Shown here piece after piece: positions 32,378 through 40,224 of a stretch of 64,000 nt of DNA. Position 1 is the stretch's first letter; the number at the start of each line of letters is the position of its first letter. Location: contig CAXUKS010000018.1 of NCBI GenBank assembly GCA_964251675.1, positions 8,754 to 72,753 on the forward strand, read 5' to 3'. This DNA comes from JANXMY01 sp964251675 (GTDB taxonomy: Bacteria; Armatimonadota; Armatimonadia; Armatimonadales; Capsulimonadaceae). Below the pieces are notes generated by a model. The model saw only the letters and a program-made list of their open reading frames with translations. It was not told the DNA's origin and ran no database searches. A program made the position numbers and the translations under genes.

Positions 32378-33547
32378 TCAGCGGGCGAGGCTGTGATAAA
32401 TCTCACACATTCGGGCGGCAGTTCGCTCCCAGGTATACTGGGCCTCTACCCCGGCAAGGCCCTGTTCGCCCATTCTTCGGGCTTCTTCCGGGTGAGCGTG
32501 CAGATGTATGACCGCCTGCGCCAGCGCTTCAGGATCACGCTCCGGCACGACTACCCCCCCCGCCCCGACCACATCCGGGATGGCCCCGGACCGGGAGCCA
32601 ACCACCGGGGTTCCGCAGGCGTGGGCTTCAATAATCACCCGCCCGAACTGTTCCTTCCACGTCGCCGTCGTCTGCGACACCAGCGCCAGCGCATCCAGCG
32701 CGTTCATCAGTGACGGCAGCTCTTCCTGCGGGCGTCTCGGCAAAAAGTGAACCTGCTTTGNNNNNNNNNNTTTCCCCAGGCTGTGCGCGAGCTGCACCAG
32801 GGCGTCCTTGTACGGTCCGCCGCCCAGAAAAACGCAGTGGATATCTGGCCCGCAGAAGCGCAGGGCATTGACCATGTCCGCCAGACCCTTTTCTTCGACC
32901 AGACGCCCCACATAGCCCAGCAGAAAGCCCGATTTGGCGTCTTCCGGCAGGTCCAGCGCCCGGCGGCAGGCGGCCCGGTCCAGCGGGCGGAACCGCTCCG
33001 TGTTGACCGAATTAGGCACAACCGCTCCTGGCCCGGTATAGCCTTTGGCCCGGTCCACTTCCAGCGCCTCGGCGGTTCTGCCCACGGCAAAATCCGCGTG
33101 CTGCAAAACGTAGCGGCGCATCGCCTCAAAAGGCGGCGGAAGATGCCGGTTGATATTCTGCTCGGTTTCGGAGACGATTTTGGCGCGGGGGACAACCCGG
33201 TCACGCAGAAAGCACGTTTGGGCGCTGACCACAGCCCAGGGTTCTTCCCAAAGATCAATGATGTCTGGCTGAAACTGATGCAGGGTGCGGGCCAGAAACG
33301 GATAAAATTGCAGGTAGTTTTGTGCCGGTCCGGTCCAGCGCAGGGCAGTCGGGCCGGTTTCATAGGCGAACGTGTCTGACAGAGGCGTTTCAGGACGGCG
33401 CCACTGTCCATATTCTTTCCAGAGATCGGGGACCAGCACGCGCAGATCCACGCCGGGTCTTCGGGCCAGACATTCTGCACGGCGATGGCCTTCATCCCGC
33501 GACTGGCAGGTATGTGAAATGAGTAAAATTCGAATAGGTTGTGTCAT
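32378..33547 (-). CDS. GT4 family glycosyltransferase containing a 10-N gap
   Basis: A GT-B transferase of about 389 residues. The N-terminal half has RILLISHTCQSRDEGHRR; the C-terminal half has FGRVIIEAHACGTPVVGSRS with the conserved Glu pair. Ten N at 32761-32770 fall near residue 261. The frame is the same on both sides, although ten is not a multiple of three for the real sequence, so the true gap length is unknown and the gene may be intact or slightly longer or shorter. It precedes the 31050 gene and follows the 33552 gene by four bases. Confidence 0.8.
   Translation of the reverse strand: MTQPIRILLISHTCQSRDEGHRRAECLARRPGVDLRVLVPDLWKEYGQWRRPETPLSDTFAYETGPTALRWTGPAQNYLQFYPFLARTLHQFQPDIIDLWEEPWAVVSAQTCFLRDRVVPRAKIVSETEQNINRHLPPPFEAMRRYVLQHADFAVGRTAEALEVDRAKGYTGPGAVVPNSVNTERFRPLDRAACRRALDLPEDAKSGFLLGYVGRLVEEKGLADMVNALRFCGPDIHCVFLGGGPYKDALVQLAHSLGKXXXXKQVHFLPRRPQEELPSLMNALDALALVSQTTATWKEQFGRVIIEAHACGTPVVGSRSGAIPDVVGAGGVVVPERDPEALAQAVIHLHAHPEEARRMGEQGLAGVEAQYTWERTAARMCEIYHSLAR
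32761..32770. other. short assembly gap (10 N)
   Basis: Ten unknown bases inside a glycosyltransferase gene. Reading continues in frame on either side, so the gap does not by itself suggest a broken gene, but the missing residues cannot be given. Confidence 0.97.
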
Positions 33548-33551
33548 GCTG

Positions 33552-34694
33552 CTAGTTAAAGACGCTACGATAGACCTTGAGAGTTCCTTCCGCCATTCGC
33601 TGCGCCGTATAATTTTGACGATAACGCTCGTAACCCAGTGCGCCCATCTTCTGCCGCCCCTCCGGGTCCGTCAGCAGCTCCCGCAGCGCCGAAGCCAGGC
33701 CCGGCGGCTGCGCGGGCGGAACCAGACGCCCGGTCACGCCGTCCACCACGATTTCCAGCGGCCCGCCCACCGCCGTCGCCACCACCGGGCGGCGCAGGGC
33801 CATGGCTTCCAGCAGCACCAGTCCGAACGGCTCTTCCAGGCTCGGCAGCACGAACACGTCGGCGGCGGCGATGAGGACGCGGGCATCCTCGCGGAACCCG
33901 CAAAACTGTACCGCACTGGCAATGCCCAGCTCCTGCGCGGCGGCCTCCAAAGTGGCCCGCTCCGCGCCCGCGCCCGCCACAAGAAGCCGCACCTCCGGCA
34001 CGCTCGCCCGCACTTCCGGCAGGGCACGCAGCAGCGTCAAAATATCTTTTTCACGCTCCAGCCTCGCCACGCACACAATCAGGGGCGTGTCCGCCCCGAC
34101 ACCAAACTCAGGCCGCACAGCGGCGACGGCCACGCGAGACACCTCCACGCCAGACATTCCATTCGGAACCAGATGAATACGCTCCGCCGGAGCCTCGCCG
34201 CGCTCCAGCATTTGGGCGCGAACCGCTTCGGAAATGGCAAGGAAGCCGCTGACCCGCTGGTTGACCCAGCCATGCGCGGCCTCAGACAGAACCGCTTTTA
34301 AGCCGGTGTACGACGCATGCGCGGGCGAGACAAAATGCTGCGTTTTAACGACACGCCCGCGCCCGCCAAGCTGCAAAGCCAGGGCCGCCTGAAGCGTCGT
34401 CTTGCCGTTATGAACATGCAGAATGGAGCGGTCATGGCACAAAAAGCCTTTGAGCGCCTCAATCGCCCGCGCTTCCCCGGCTCGCCCACGGGGCACGGCG
34501 GCGACAGTTACGCCGAGCGCCGAAGCCCGCGCTGTCAGGGGGGACTCCGCAGGGCAGGCCAGCGTCACAGGCACGCCAATCCCCGACAAACCCAGCGCCA
34601 GGTCCAGCAGATGCCGCTCGGTTCCGGCAAAGGCCACGGTGTCTATGTACAGCGTGACATGCGATGGCTCTGTGATTTCTTCTAGGCTGCTCAT
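33552..34694 (-). CDS. GT4 family glycosyltransferase
   Basis: A 380-residue GT-B transferase. It starts MSSLEEITEPSHVTLYIDTVAFAGTERHLLDL and ends with the donor-binding segment LEEPFGLVLLEAMALRRPVVATAVGG. The longer frame reaches 34847, but ATG 34694 overlaps the stop of the polymerase-like gene (ATGA), which marks the true start and shows coupling. It is GC-rich like the core genome, unlike several neighbours in the locus. Sugar specificity is unknown. Confidence 0.87.
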   Translation of the reverse strand: MSSLEEITEPSHVTLYIDTVAFAGTERHLLDLALGLSGIGVPVTLACPAESPLTARASALGVTVAAVPRGRAGEARAIEALKGFLCHDRSILHVHNGKTTLQAALALQLGGRGRVVKTQHFVSPAHASYTGLKAVLSEAAHGWVNQRVSGFLAISEAVRAQMLERGEAPAERIHLVPNGMSGVEVSRVAVAAVRPEFGVGADTPLIVCVARLEREKDILTLLRALPEVRASVPEVRLLVAGAGAERATLEAAAQELGIASAVQFCGFREDARVLIAAADVFVLPSLEEPFGLVLLEAMALRRPVVATAVGGPLEIVVDGVTGRLVPPAQPPGLASALRELLTDPEGRQKMGALGYERYRQNYTAQRMAEGTLKVYRSVFN

Positions 34695-36004
34695 AAGCGG
34701 CGCACCCCGGCCCGGCGGCAGACTGCAAAGTAAGCCGCCGTCGTCATACCTGCCGAGGCCCACGCCGTCATCAAAACGCCGCGTGTCCAGTAATGGTCCA
34801 CCATGCCGTGCATCAGCCGGGCCAGCACCAGCGCCGCACCGACGCACAGCAGCGGATGAAGCGGGTCTGTTACCGAAAGCCTCTTTTGGGTCACCCAGAC
34901 CATGCGGTAGAACGCAAAGTGGATCAGCGCGAAGCCAAACAGACCGGCAACGCCGGTTTCCGCCAGCACCATCCAGACAATATTGGTCGCATCGTATTCT
35001 TTCCGCAGACCTACCCCGGTTCCGTAAAGCGGGCTTTTCTCGAAATAACTTTTGGCAAAATCAACTGACAAATACCGCGCTTCAATGTTGTAGCGATCTT
35101 TGCCGACCCCGGTGGAATAGGCTTGCAGGTCCGGCGGCAGCGACATCCAGCAGACAATTGCAATTGGTATCAGCAGAACCAGAAGCCGAAACAGCGACCG
35201 GAACTCCCGGCGCAAAGCAAAAATAACAACAATGCCGCTGAGCGCCCCCAGCCAGGAGCCGCGAGACAGCGAAAACACCAGCCCGATTGTCAGCAAAATG
35301 AGTGAGGCAATCAGCAGCATCCTCCGGCGCGTGTTCTGCTTTTCCGTCGCCAGCAGCAAAACAATTGCCACTTGCAGTGTAGAGGCAATCAGGTCTCCCG
35401 TTCCGTTTTTGCCCAGCGGGAAGTGGAAAACCAGCGCCCACACCGTCGCGCCGCACCCGGCAATGACCATCGCATACAAAGAGAGGAGGAGATGTTCGGG
35501 TTTGACAGCAAAATTGGCAAAGACAGACATCGCAACGATCAAATAGAGCGCCATCTGAATCAGCGAGATGAGCGCATCATTGCCGCGCCAGTTGATCGCC
35601 GAAGACAACAGGGAAATCCCCATATAAATCGCCACCGGCACGGCGATTGGCCCCACTTGCGCGACCTGTTTACGCCGGATGCAGTAAAAGTAGAACGCAG
35701 GCAGAGCCAGAACCAGATTCGCTTCGGAGATGGAAAACTTGGCGAACAGGCCGTTGGAAACGTCAGACGCAACACTTGCCCCGGCAAATGTCAGCAGAAG
35801 CGCAATGTCGGGCCGCTTCCAGGTAAGGTAAATGTAGGTGGCAACATAGATTGCGCCCCCGACAAACATGGTCCCTTTCGGCTGCGGCAGCATAATCGCA
35901 GCGGCGGTCGCGGCAGCGGCGATCAAGGCAAACAAGAGGATGAATGCACCGGTTTTCACCGTTCGACGCAGGGGGGTAGGCGGAAGCTGCTGTTGAAGAA
36001 TCAT
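34691..36004 (-). CDS. O-antigen polymerase/ligase-like membrane protein
   Basis: A 437-residue protein with about eleven membrane helices and one large outside loop (about 305-350, SLPPDLQAYSTGVGKDRYNIEARYLSVDFAKSYF). This is the layout of the Wzy/WaaL superfamily that joins lipid-linked glycans. The segment YFEKSPLYGTGVG and the late HGMVDHYW are family-like. The ATG at 36004 overlaps the GT2 stop (TGA). In a locus with an ABC exporter a Wzy polymerase is not strictly needed, so it could be a ligase or serve a second glycan. Confidence 0.8.
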   Translation of the reverse strand: MILQQQLPPTPLRRTVKTGAFILLFALIAAAATAAAIMLPQPKGTMFVGGAIYVATYIYLTWKRPDIALLLTFAGASVASDVSNGLFAKFSISEANLVLALPAFYFYCIRRKQVAQVGPIAVPVAIYMGISLLSSAINWRGNDALISLIQMALYLIVAMSVFANFAVKPEHLLLSLYAMVIAGCGATVWALVFHFPLGKNGTGDLIASTLQVAIVLLLATEKQNTRRRMLLIASLILLTIGLVFSLSRGSWLGALSGIVVIFALRREFRSLFRLLVLLIPIAIVCWMSLPPDLQAYSTGVGKDRYNIEARYLSVDFAKSYFEKSPLYGTGVGLRKEYDATNIVWMVLAETGVAGLFGFALIHFAFYRMVWVTQKRLSVTDPLHPLLCVGAALVLARLMHGMVDHYWTRGVLMTAWASAGMTTAAYFAVCRRAGVRRL

Positions 36005-37050
36005 AAAGTCTGGTTTCCCGAAATACGCCAGTGCGTCACCTGACGCACGCAGAGCCACGCCATCAGCCGAATTTTAGACTGCGCGACTTCGCGGCGGCGC
36101 GGCATGATTGCGGCGACGCCCAGCCAGAGAAGCAGCCGCAGAAAGCAGCCGATCAGCATGGACAACCGCAGCGAGAGCAGCCCGGCCAGGCCATAGTGCT
36201 TGTGCAGGTAATGGTCCATGCTGTCAAAGAAATGCCCGCTGATTTTGGCTTTCTCCGAGGCGCCACTCGCCCCGCCCAGATGCGTCACCTGCGCGTCCGG
36301 CGTGAAGCCGATTTTCCAGCCCCGGTTATGCATCCGGCGCTGCCAGTCGGTTTCCTCCTGATACATAAAAAAGCTGTCATCGAACCCGCCGACCTGCGCG
36401 TAAGCCTCGCGGCGCACCAGGAGGCAGGCACCAATGACAAAGTCCACAAGCCGCTCCCGATCATGGCCCCAGCGGCGATAATACCCCAGCACCGGATGGT
36501 TTGGAAACAGGGCAGACACCCAGAGCTGCTCCAGCCAGACCCCCAGCGGCGACGGGTAGCGAAAGCACGAAAGCTGAAGCGTCCCATCCCCATTCAGCAG
36601 GCGCGGCCCGGCGGCCCCGATTTCGGGATTGGCTCTCAGGTAGCCGACCAGCGCAGGAACGGCCTCCGGCTCCACAAACGCATCCGAGTTGAGCAGCAGA
36701 AAGTATTCCCCGGACGCCATTTGCATGGCCTGGTTGTTGGCGGCTCCAAAGCCTGCATTGCCGCTGTTTTCAATCACCCGCGCTGCCGGGAACGCCGCCC
36801 GCACCGCCTCGGCACTGCCGTCGGTGGAAGCATTGTCAATGACGAAAACTTCCGCCTTCAAGTTCCCCAGCCCGGCATAAAGCGCCCGCAGGCAGTCCAG
36901 CGTCATTTCGCGGGTATTGTAGCTGATCACGATGACGGACAGGTCAACCGCCAGCACACCACTGTTGTCGGTGTCCGGTACGTTCAGCGTCAGGGTTTCG
37001 GCAGGCACAGGCAAATCAATTTTCCGTATCTCTATTGGGCTTTGTTGCAC
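36001..37050 (-). CDS. GT2 family glycosyltransferase (rhamnosyltransferase-like)
   Basis: A 349-residue GT-A transferase. The nucleotide-binding start is SVIVISYNTREMTLDCL near residue 38, the metal-binding site is in LLNSDAFVEP, and the acid box is YQEETDWQRRM. A C-terminal amphipathic and hydrophobic region (about 285-325) suggests membrane association. This build is close to dTDP-rhamnose transferases. The start is GTG 37050; the 37 residues before the domain are unusual and run into a sequence resembling an insertion-sequence end, so the true start may be internal (GTG or TTG). Confidence 0.82.
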   Translation of the reverse strand: MQQSPIEIRKIDLPVPAETLTLNVPDTDNSGVLAVDLSVIVISYNTREMTLDCLRALYAGLGNLKAEVFVIDNASTDGSAEAVRAAFPAARVIENSGNAGFGAANNQAMQMASGEYFLLLNSDAFVEPEAVPALVGYLRANPEIGAAGPRLLNGDGTLQLSCFRYPSPLGVWLEQLWVSALFPNHPVLGYYRRWGHDRERLVDFVIGACLLVRREAYAQVGGFDDSFFMYQEETDWQRRMHNRGWKIGFTPDAQVTHLGGASGASEKAKISGHFFDSMDHYLHKHYGLAGLLSLRLSMLIGCFLRLLLWLGVAAIMPRRREVAQSKIRLMAWLCVRQVTHWRISGNQTL

Positions 37051-37157
37051 AAGTCAACGTCCAGTGCTTTCGAGCGATGGGGGTCTTCGCCCCAACACTG
37101 CGGCTGTTTGTGTAACAACGCTGAAAGCAGTTGGCATTATCAGGAGCGAAAAGAGGC

Positions 37158-38111
37158 TTACTTAATTACTGGGGTTGGATGACCGAGCAGATAACGATAA
37201 ACATGTACAAATATGCGTGTAATTTGATCAACCGCTTTGAGATAACGTCGGTGTGATAGATGTTCCCTGCCTGTTTTGAGACGCAGGCTCATCATATCTT
37301 TTTGATAAGCTTTCCAGGCTGCTTTAGCCCTCTGTTGCTGCGCCTGAGAGTTTTCGGAGGAGAAAAAGCCCTTGCAGCGCACACGCCACGCTTTTTCCTC
37401 GATTCCAGGCATAGCACCGAGATTTGAGGAGTGACGTCGATAAAGCAGTATCACCTCATTGATAAATTGGAAGTCTCCATGGCGGCTGAGCCGGATCAGC
37501 ATATCCCAGTCTTCCGGGCCACGAAATGATTCATCGAAAGGCCCCACTTTCTCGTAGAACTCTTTGCGCGTCAAGATCAAACCGGGCGGGAACAGCACAT
37601 TACCGTTTATCAACACATCAAAAGTAGTCGGCTGAGAAATGTCCAACAGCGTTATTCGTCTGCCGTCGAAGCCGTACCGCTGCCTGCCCCGCTCAGCATA
37701 CTCCCCTATATTGTAACGCTCGCCGTTCTCATTGATGTAGTCCGCCAGGCCATGCGCTCCGATGGCCTGGGGATTGTTCTCTGATTCCGTTCTGAGCCTG
37801 CTGAGGGCATCCGGCAGGTAAACATCGTCACTGTCCATAAATGTCACATATTTTGACTTAGAATGACATTTTTGGAAGCCGTGGTTACGTGCAACGGACG
37901 GACCTCCATTTGACTGCCGCAGAACGCGGATGCGTGCATCACGGCCGGCGTATGCCTCTGCAACCGCCGCCGTTTTGTCTTGGGAGCCATCATCTACAAT
38001 GATGCATTCCCAGTCAGTGACAGTCTGGCCAAGCAGACTATCCAAAGTCGCTGGCAGGAAACGCTCACAGTTGTAGGCGGGCATGATGATACTGATAGAA
38101 GGTACTAACAC
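37158..38111 (-). CDS. GT2 family glycosyltransferase
   Basis: A 317-residue GT-A transferase. It opens SISIIMPAYNCERFLPATLDSLLGQ, has the metal site FMDSDDVYLPDAL near residue 93 and the late acidic motif RGPEDWDMLIRL. It is similar in plan to the gene at 44717-45673 (HGLADYINENG here, HGLADQIDEHN there), so the two are paralogues. The start is GTG. Base composition is somewhat lower in GC than the flanking genes. A 107-base spacer separates it from the next gene. Confidence 0.85.
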   Translation of the reverse strand: MLVPSISIIMPAYNCERFLPATLDSLLGQTVTDWECIIVDDGSQDKTAAVAEAYAGRDARIRVLRQSNGGPSVARNHGFQKCHSKSKYVTFMDSDDVYLPDALSRLRTESENNPQAIGAHGLADYINENGERYNIGEYAERGRQRYGFDGRRITLLDISQPTTFDVLINGNVLFPPGLILTRKEFYEKVGPFDESFRGPEDWDMLIRLSRHGDFQFINEVILLYRRHSSNLGAMPGIEEKAWRVRCKGFFSSENSQAQQQRAKAAWKAYQKDMMSLRLKTGREHLSHRRYLKAVDQITRIFVHVYRYLLGHPTPVIK

Positions 38112-38132
38112 AAGCGGTCCTCATCGGCGCTG

Positions 38133-38194
38133 CTGCATAAATATAGGTCAAGTGCAGCCATTTATGCAGTATAGCCGTTTATATAGCCGTTTAT
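38133..38194. repeat. palindrome and 12-base tandem duplication
   Basis: CTGCATAAAT and its complement ATTTATGCAG are separated by 17 bases. They are followed at once by ATAGCCGTTTAT repeated twice (38171-38194). The duplication reaches the stop codon of the acetyltransferase gene. The hairpin lacks a T run, so it is not a good terminator. It may be a scar of insertion and repair. Confidence 0.7.
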
Positions 38195-38802
38195 AAATCT
38201 TCAATCGGCCTTTGGCCGACCACGCGAGCGGGGATACCCGCTACAATAGACAGCGGCGGAACATCGTGCAACACTACAGCGTTTGCTCCGATAATGCTGC
38301 CGCGCCCGATGCGAATGGGGCCAAGAATCTTGGCCCCCGCCCCCACCATCACGTTTTTTTCCAAAGTTGGATGCCCATCTTTGCGTGAAGAGCCGACCCA
38401 CTCCGAGCCACGGTCGCCGAGCGTCACGCCATGATAGAGAAAGCAGTCCCCTTCAATCACGACCTCGCTGCCGATGACCAGCCCAACTCCATGGATGATG
38501 ACGATGCCCGGTCCCAAATCTGCTTCATAAGCAATATCAATGGCAAACAGCGTCTGCGCCAGCCGCGTCAGGACTAGGGGAATGAGCGGCACACGCTTCT
38601 GCCAGAGGCGGCGGCTGAGACGATACAGCGTGACTGCCTGAAGCCCCCGATTGGTCAGTACCACCCGGACAGTCTGCGAGCGCGTCGGGGCGCTCCGCAG
38701 CAGGCGGGCGACGTCTCGGCGAAATGCTAGCAGCAAGCTTGGCTCAGCCTGCGACAGCGCGCTGGTGACATCGGGCAGTGTGGATTGTTCGGAGCTATTC
38801 AT
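38191..38802 (-). CDS. serine-acetyltransferase-like hexapeptide acetyltransferase
   Basis: A 203-residue left-handed beta-helix protein. After a helical N-terminal domain (1-90), the hexapeptide repeats run about 95-195 (GPGIVIIHGVGLVIGSEVVIEGDC, then GHPTLEKNVMVGAGAKILGPIRIG). It resembles CysE in fold and in the catalytic-type HGV and GHP histidines, but the N-terminal domain is short. In this locus it more likely acetylates a sugar than serine. It follows the GT4 gene by six bases. Confidence 0.8.
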   Translation of the reverse strand: MNSSEQSTLPDVTSALSQAEPSLLLAFRRDVARLLRSAPTRSQTVRVVLTNRGLQAVTLYRLSRRLWQKRVPLIPLVLTRLAQTLFAIDIAYEADLGPGIVIIHGVGLVIGSEVVIEGDCFLYHGVTLGDRGSEWVGSSRKDGHPTLEKNVMVGAGAKILGPIRIGRGSIIGANAVVLHDVPPLSIVAGIPARVVGQRPIEDL

Positions 38803-38808
38803 AGATTG

Positions 38809-39774
38809 TTAGCACGTTTCGCAGACATGAAGAATACGGTCCATAAATTGCTGTCCGGTGAAGCGGCTCCCGGCCTCATCACGGGCGGCCCGCCCAGTGG
38901 TGCGGCGCAAAGCCGCATCTTCCATCAAGCGTGTAAGGGCGGCGGCTAGCGCCTCGCTGTCGCCGGGTTCCGTCAAAACTCCGGTTCGCGGCGAGTCCAC
39001 ATAATCCTGCGTACCGTTGACCCGCGTGGTCACGACTGCCTTGCCCATCGCCATCGCGTCCAGCAGGACAAGCGGTCCACTCGGCAGAAAAGTATCTTCA
39101 AAGGCAAGAGCCACTAGACTTGCCCCCGCCATCAGCGAACGCCCTTCGGTGGGCGTGCATTGCGGCAGCACACGGACACGCTCGCGGGCCTCGGCGGGGA
39201 CATCTAATGCTCCGCTGACGCTCAAAATAGCAGAATACGGCACGTCTTTCAGAGCACGCAGCAGTGTCGGCCAGTCCCGATGCGCCCAGCCCGCTGAATA
39301 AATATAGCCCTGCTCTTCGGTGCTGACACTTTCGGCAGGCAAATTCGCTGGAAAAAAAGCAAAATGGCAGCGTCGGGCCAGAACGCCGAAGCGCCGATCC
39401 ATCACCGGAATATCCCCTGTACGAATGCAGACAAAGGCATCAATGCCGCGCAGCCATTTTCCCACAATAGACATCAGCCGACTTTCCTGCGGCATCAGAA
39501 AATCCACGCAAACCACCTTCGTGCGCGGGCAGAAGAGCGGGCGCAGCCGCCCCACCAAAAAGGCTTCAATACCAACGGTACACAACACCAGAACCTCATA
39601 GTGTCGTGCCTGCCGCATCACCGCGATAGCCTCGCGGACATGATGCCACTGCTTGCTAACCCCGGTTTTTCCCCAGTCCAGGCTGCGGCACATGGTATCC
39701 ACCTGATTCCCACTAAGAACTCCGGTTTTCACTTCAAATGTCGGCGCGGTGGATGTAGAAAAAAGAATTTTCAT
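38809..39774 (-). CDS. GT4-like glycosyltransferase
   Basis: A 321-residue transferase of the GT-B group with a short N-terminal domain (KILFSTSTAPTFEVKTG) and a donor domain containing SAGWAHRDWPTLLRAL. A late segment reads FLPSGPLVLLDAMAMGKAVVTTRVNGTQDYV; the first Glu of the usual E-x7-E motif is replaced in FLPSGPLVLLDAMAM, so the motif is atypical. It is the first gene of a minus-strand run and has an extended -10 promoter upstream. The acceptor is unknown. Confidence 0.8.
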   Translation of the reverse strand: MKILFSTSTAPTFEVKTGVLSGNQVDTMCRSLDWGKTGVSKQWHHVREAIAVMRQARHYEVLVLCTVGIEAFLVGRLRPLFCPRTKVVCVDFLMPQESRLMSIVGKWLRGIDAFVCIRTGDIPVMDRRFGVLARRCHFAFFPANLPAESVSTEEQGYIYSAGWAHRDWPTLLRALKDVPYSAILSVSGALDVPAEARERVRVLPQCTPTEGRSLMAGASLVALAFEDTFLPSGPLVLLDAMAMGKAVVTTRVNGTQDYVDSPRTGVLTEPGDSEALAAALTRLMEDAALRRTTGRAARDEAGSRFTGQQFMDRILHVCETC

Positions 39775-39853
39775 TGATGACCAGTATTTAGTTCAATGGC
39801 AGCCGTGGACGCAGACATAATTTCTTTTCGAGGAAAAACTGCCATTACAACTT

Positions 39854-39862
39854 ATTATAGCA
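39854..39862 (-). promoter_or_regulatory. extended -10 promoter for the minus-strand GT genes
   Basis: On the minus strand TGCTATAAT matches TGnTATAAT, about 80 bases before the GT4 start at 39774. No good -35 is visible, which is tolerated for extended -10 promoters. Confidence 0.55.
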
Positions 39863-40085
39863 AAAATCAGGCCAAGTCTCACTCTTGACTAAAAAGCGAC
39901 GAGAACTTTTATCTTTTTCTAGTACAAGCGCGATCAAAAAATTAGGGTGGCTGCCAGAACTGCCACAGTTCAGGCGCGAGGTCTAACAATGTTTTGATAG
40001 CCCTAAACTTTCGTCACAGTTTACCGATATTTAAGATCAGGTGTATTGAACGGACAATGATATTTCTAGAATATGCCAAGAACCG

Positions 40086-40094
40086 TGGTATAAT
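40086..40094 (+). promoter_or_regulatory. extended -10 promoter for the glycosidase-like gene
   Basis: TGGTATAAT fits TGnTATAAT. Transcription would start near 40101, giving a leader of about 125 bases that includes the 15-base tandem repeat at 40181-40210. No strong -35 is present. Confidence 0.55.
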
Positions 40095-40180
40095 AGGTTG
40101 GGCACAGTAGTATCCTCGCCCAACTGATATTTCCACACACCAAATCGACTTGCACACAAATTTCAATCACGCGGACTTCA

Positions 40181-40210
40181 ATTGTTTACTGTCAAATTGT
40201 TTACTGTCAA
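40181..40210. repeat. 15-base tandem duplication in a leader
   Basis: ATTGTTTACTGTCAA occurs twice, perfectly, ending 14 bases before ATG 40225. It lies in the untranslated leader next to the AAGGA ribosome site, so a change in copy number could alter translation. Confidence 0.95.
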
Positions 40211-40224
40211 ACAAGGAACCACTT

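Larger units (their letters stand above)
39775..40224. other. divergent intergenic region of the polysaccharide locus
   Basis: A 450-base AT-richer spacer between the divergent GT4 and glycosidase-like genes. It contains two extended -10 promoters, one for each direction (39854-39862 and 40086-40094), and a 15-base tandem repeat just before the plus-strand gene. I see no open frame, RNA gene or palindrome of note in the rest. It is the most likely control region for the locus. Confidence 0.6.

Noticed and set aside
32761..32770. Possible frameshift in a glycosyltransferase at the N run
   Set aside because: The frame is the same on both sides and the true length is unknown, so no disruption can be claimed.
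37036..37060. GGGCTTTGTTGCACAA at the 5' end of a GT2 gene, resembling an IS5/IS903-type terminal repeat
   Set aside because: No transposase, partner repeat or target duplication is visible, so it cannot be called an insertion sequence; it is only noted as affecting the choice of start codon.
36031..37182. Long open frame antisense to a GT2 gene
   Set aside because: It mirrors the codon structure of the real gene on the other strand and has low-complexity Arg/Gln/His-rich sequence; similar antisense frames occur at 22985-24757 and 27236-28363.
39885..39912. TTGACT with TTTTAT 16 bases on as a plus-strand promoter
   Set aside because: The -10 is poor and far from the gene; the extended -10 at 40086-40094 is better placed.
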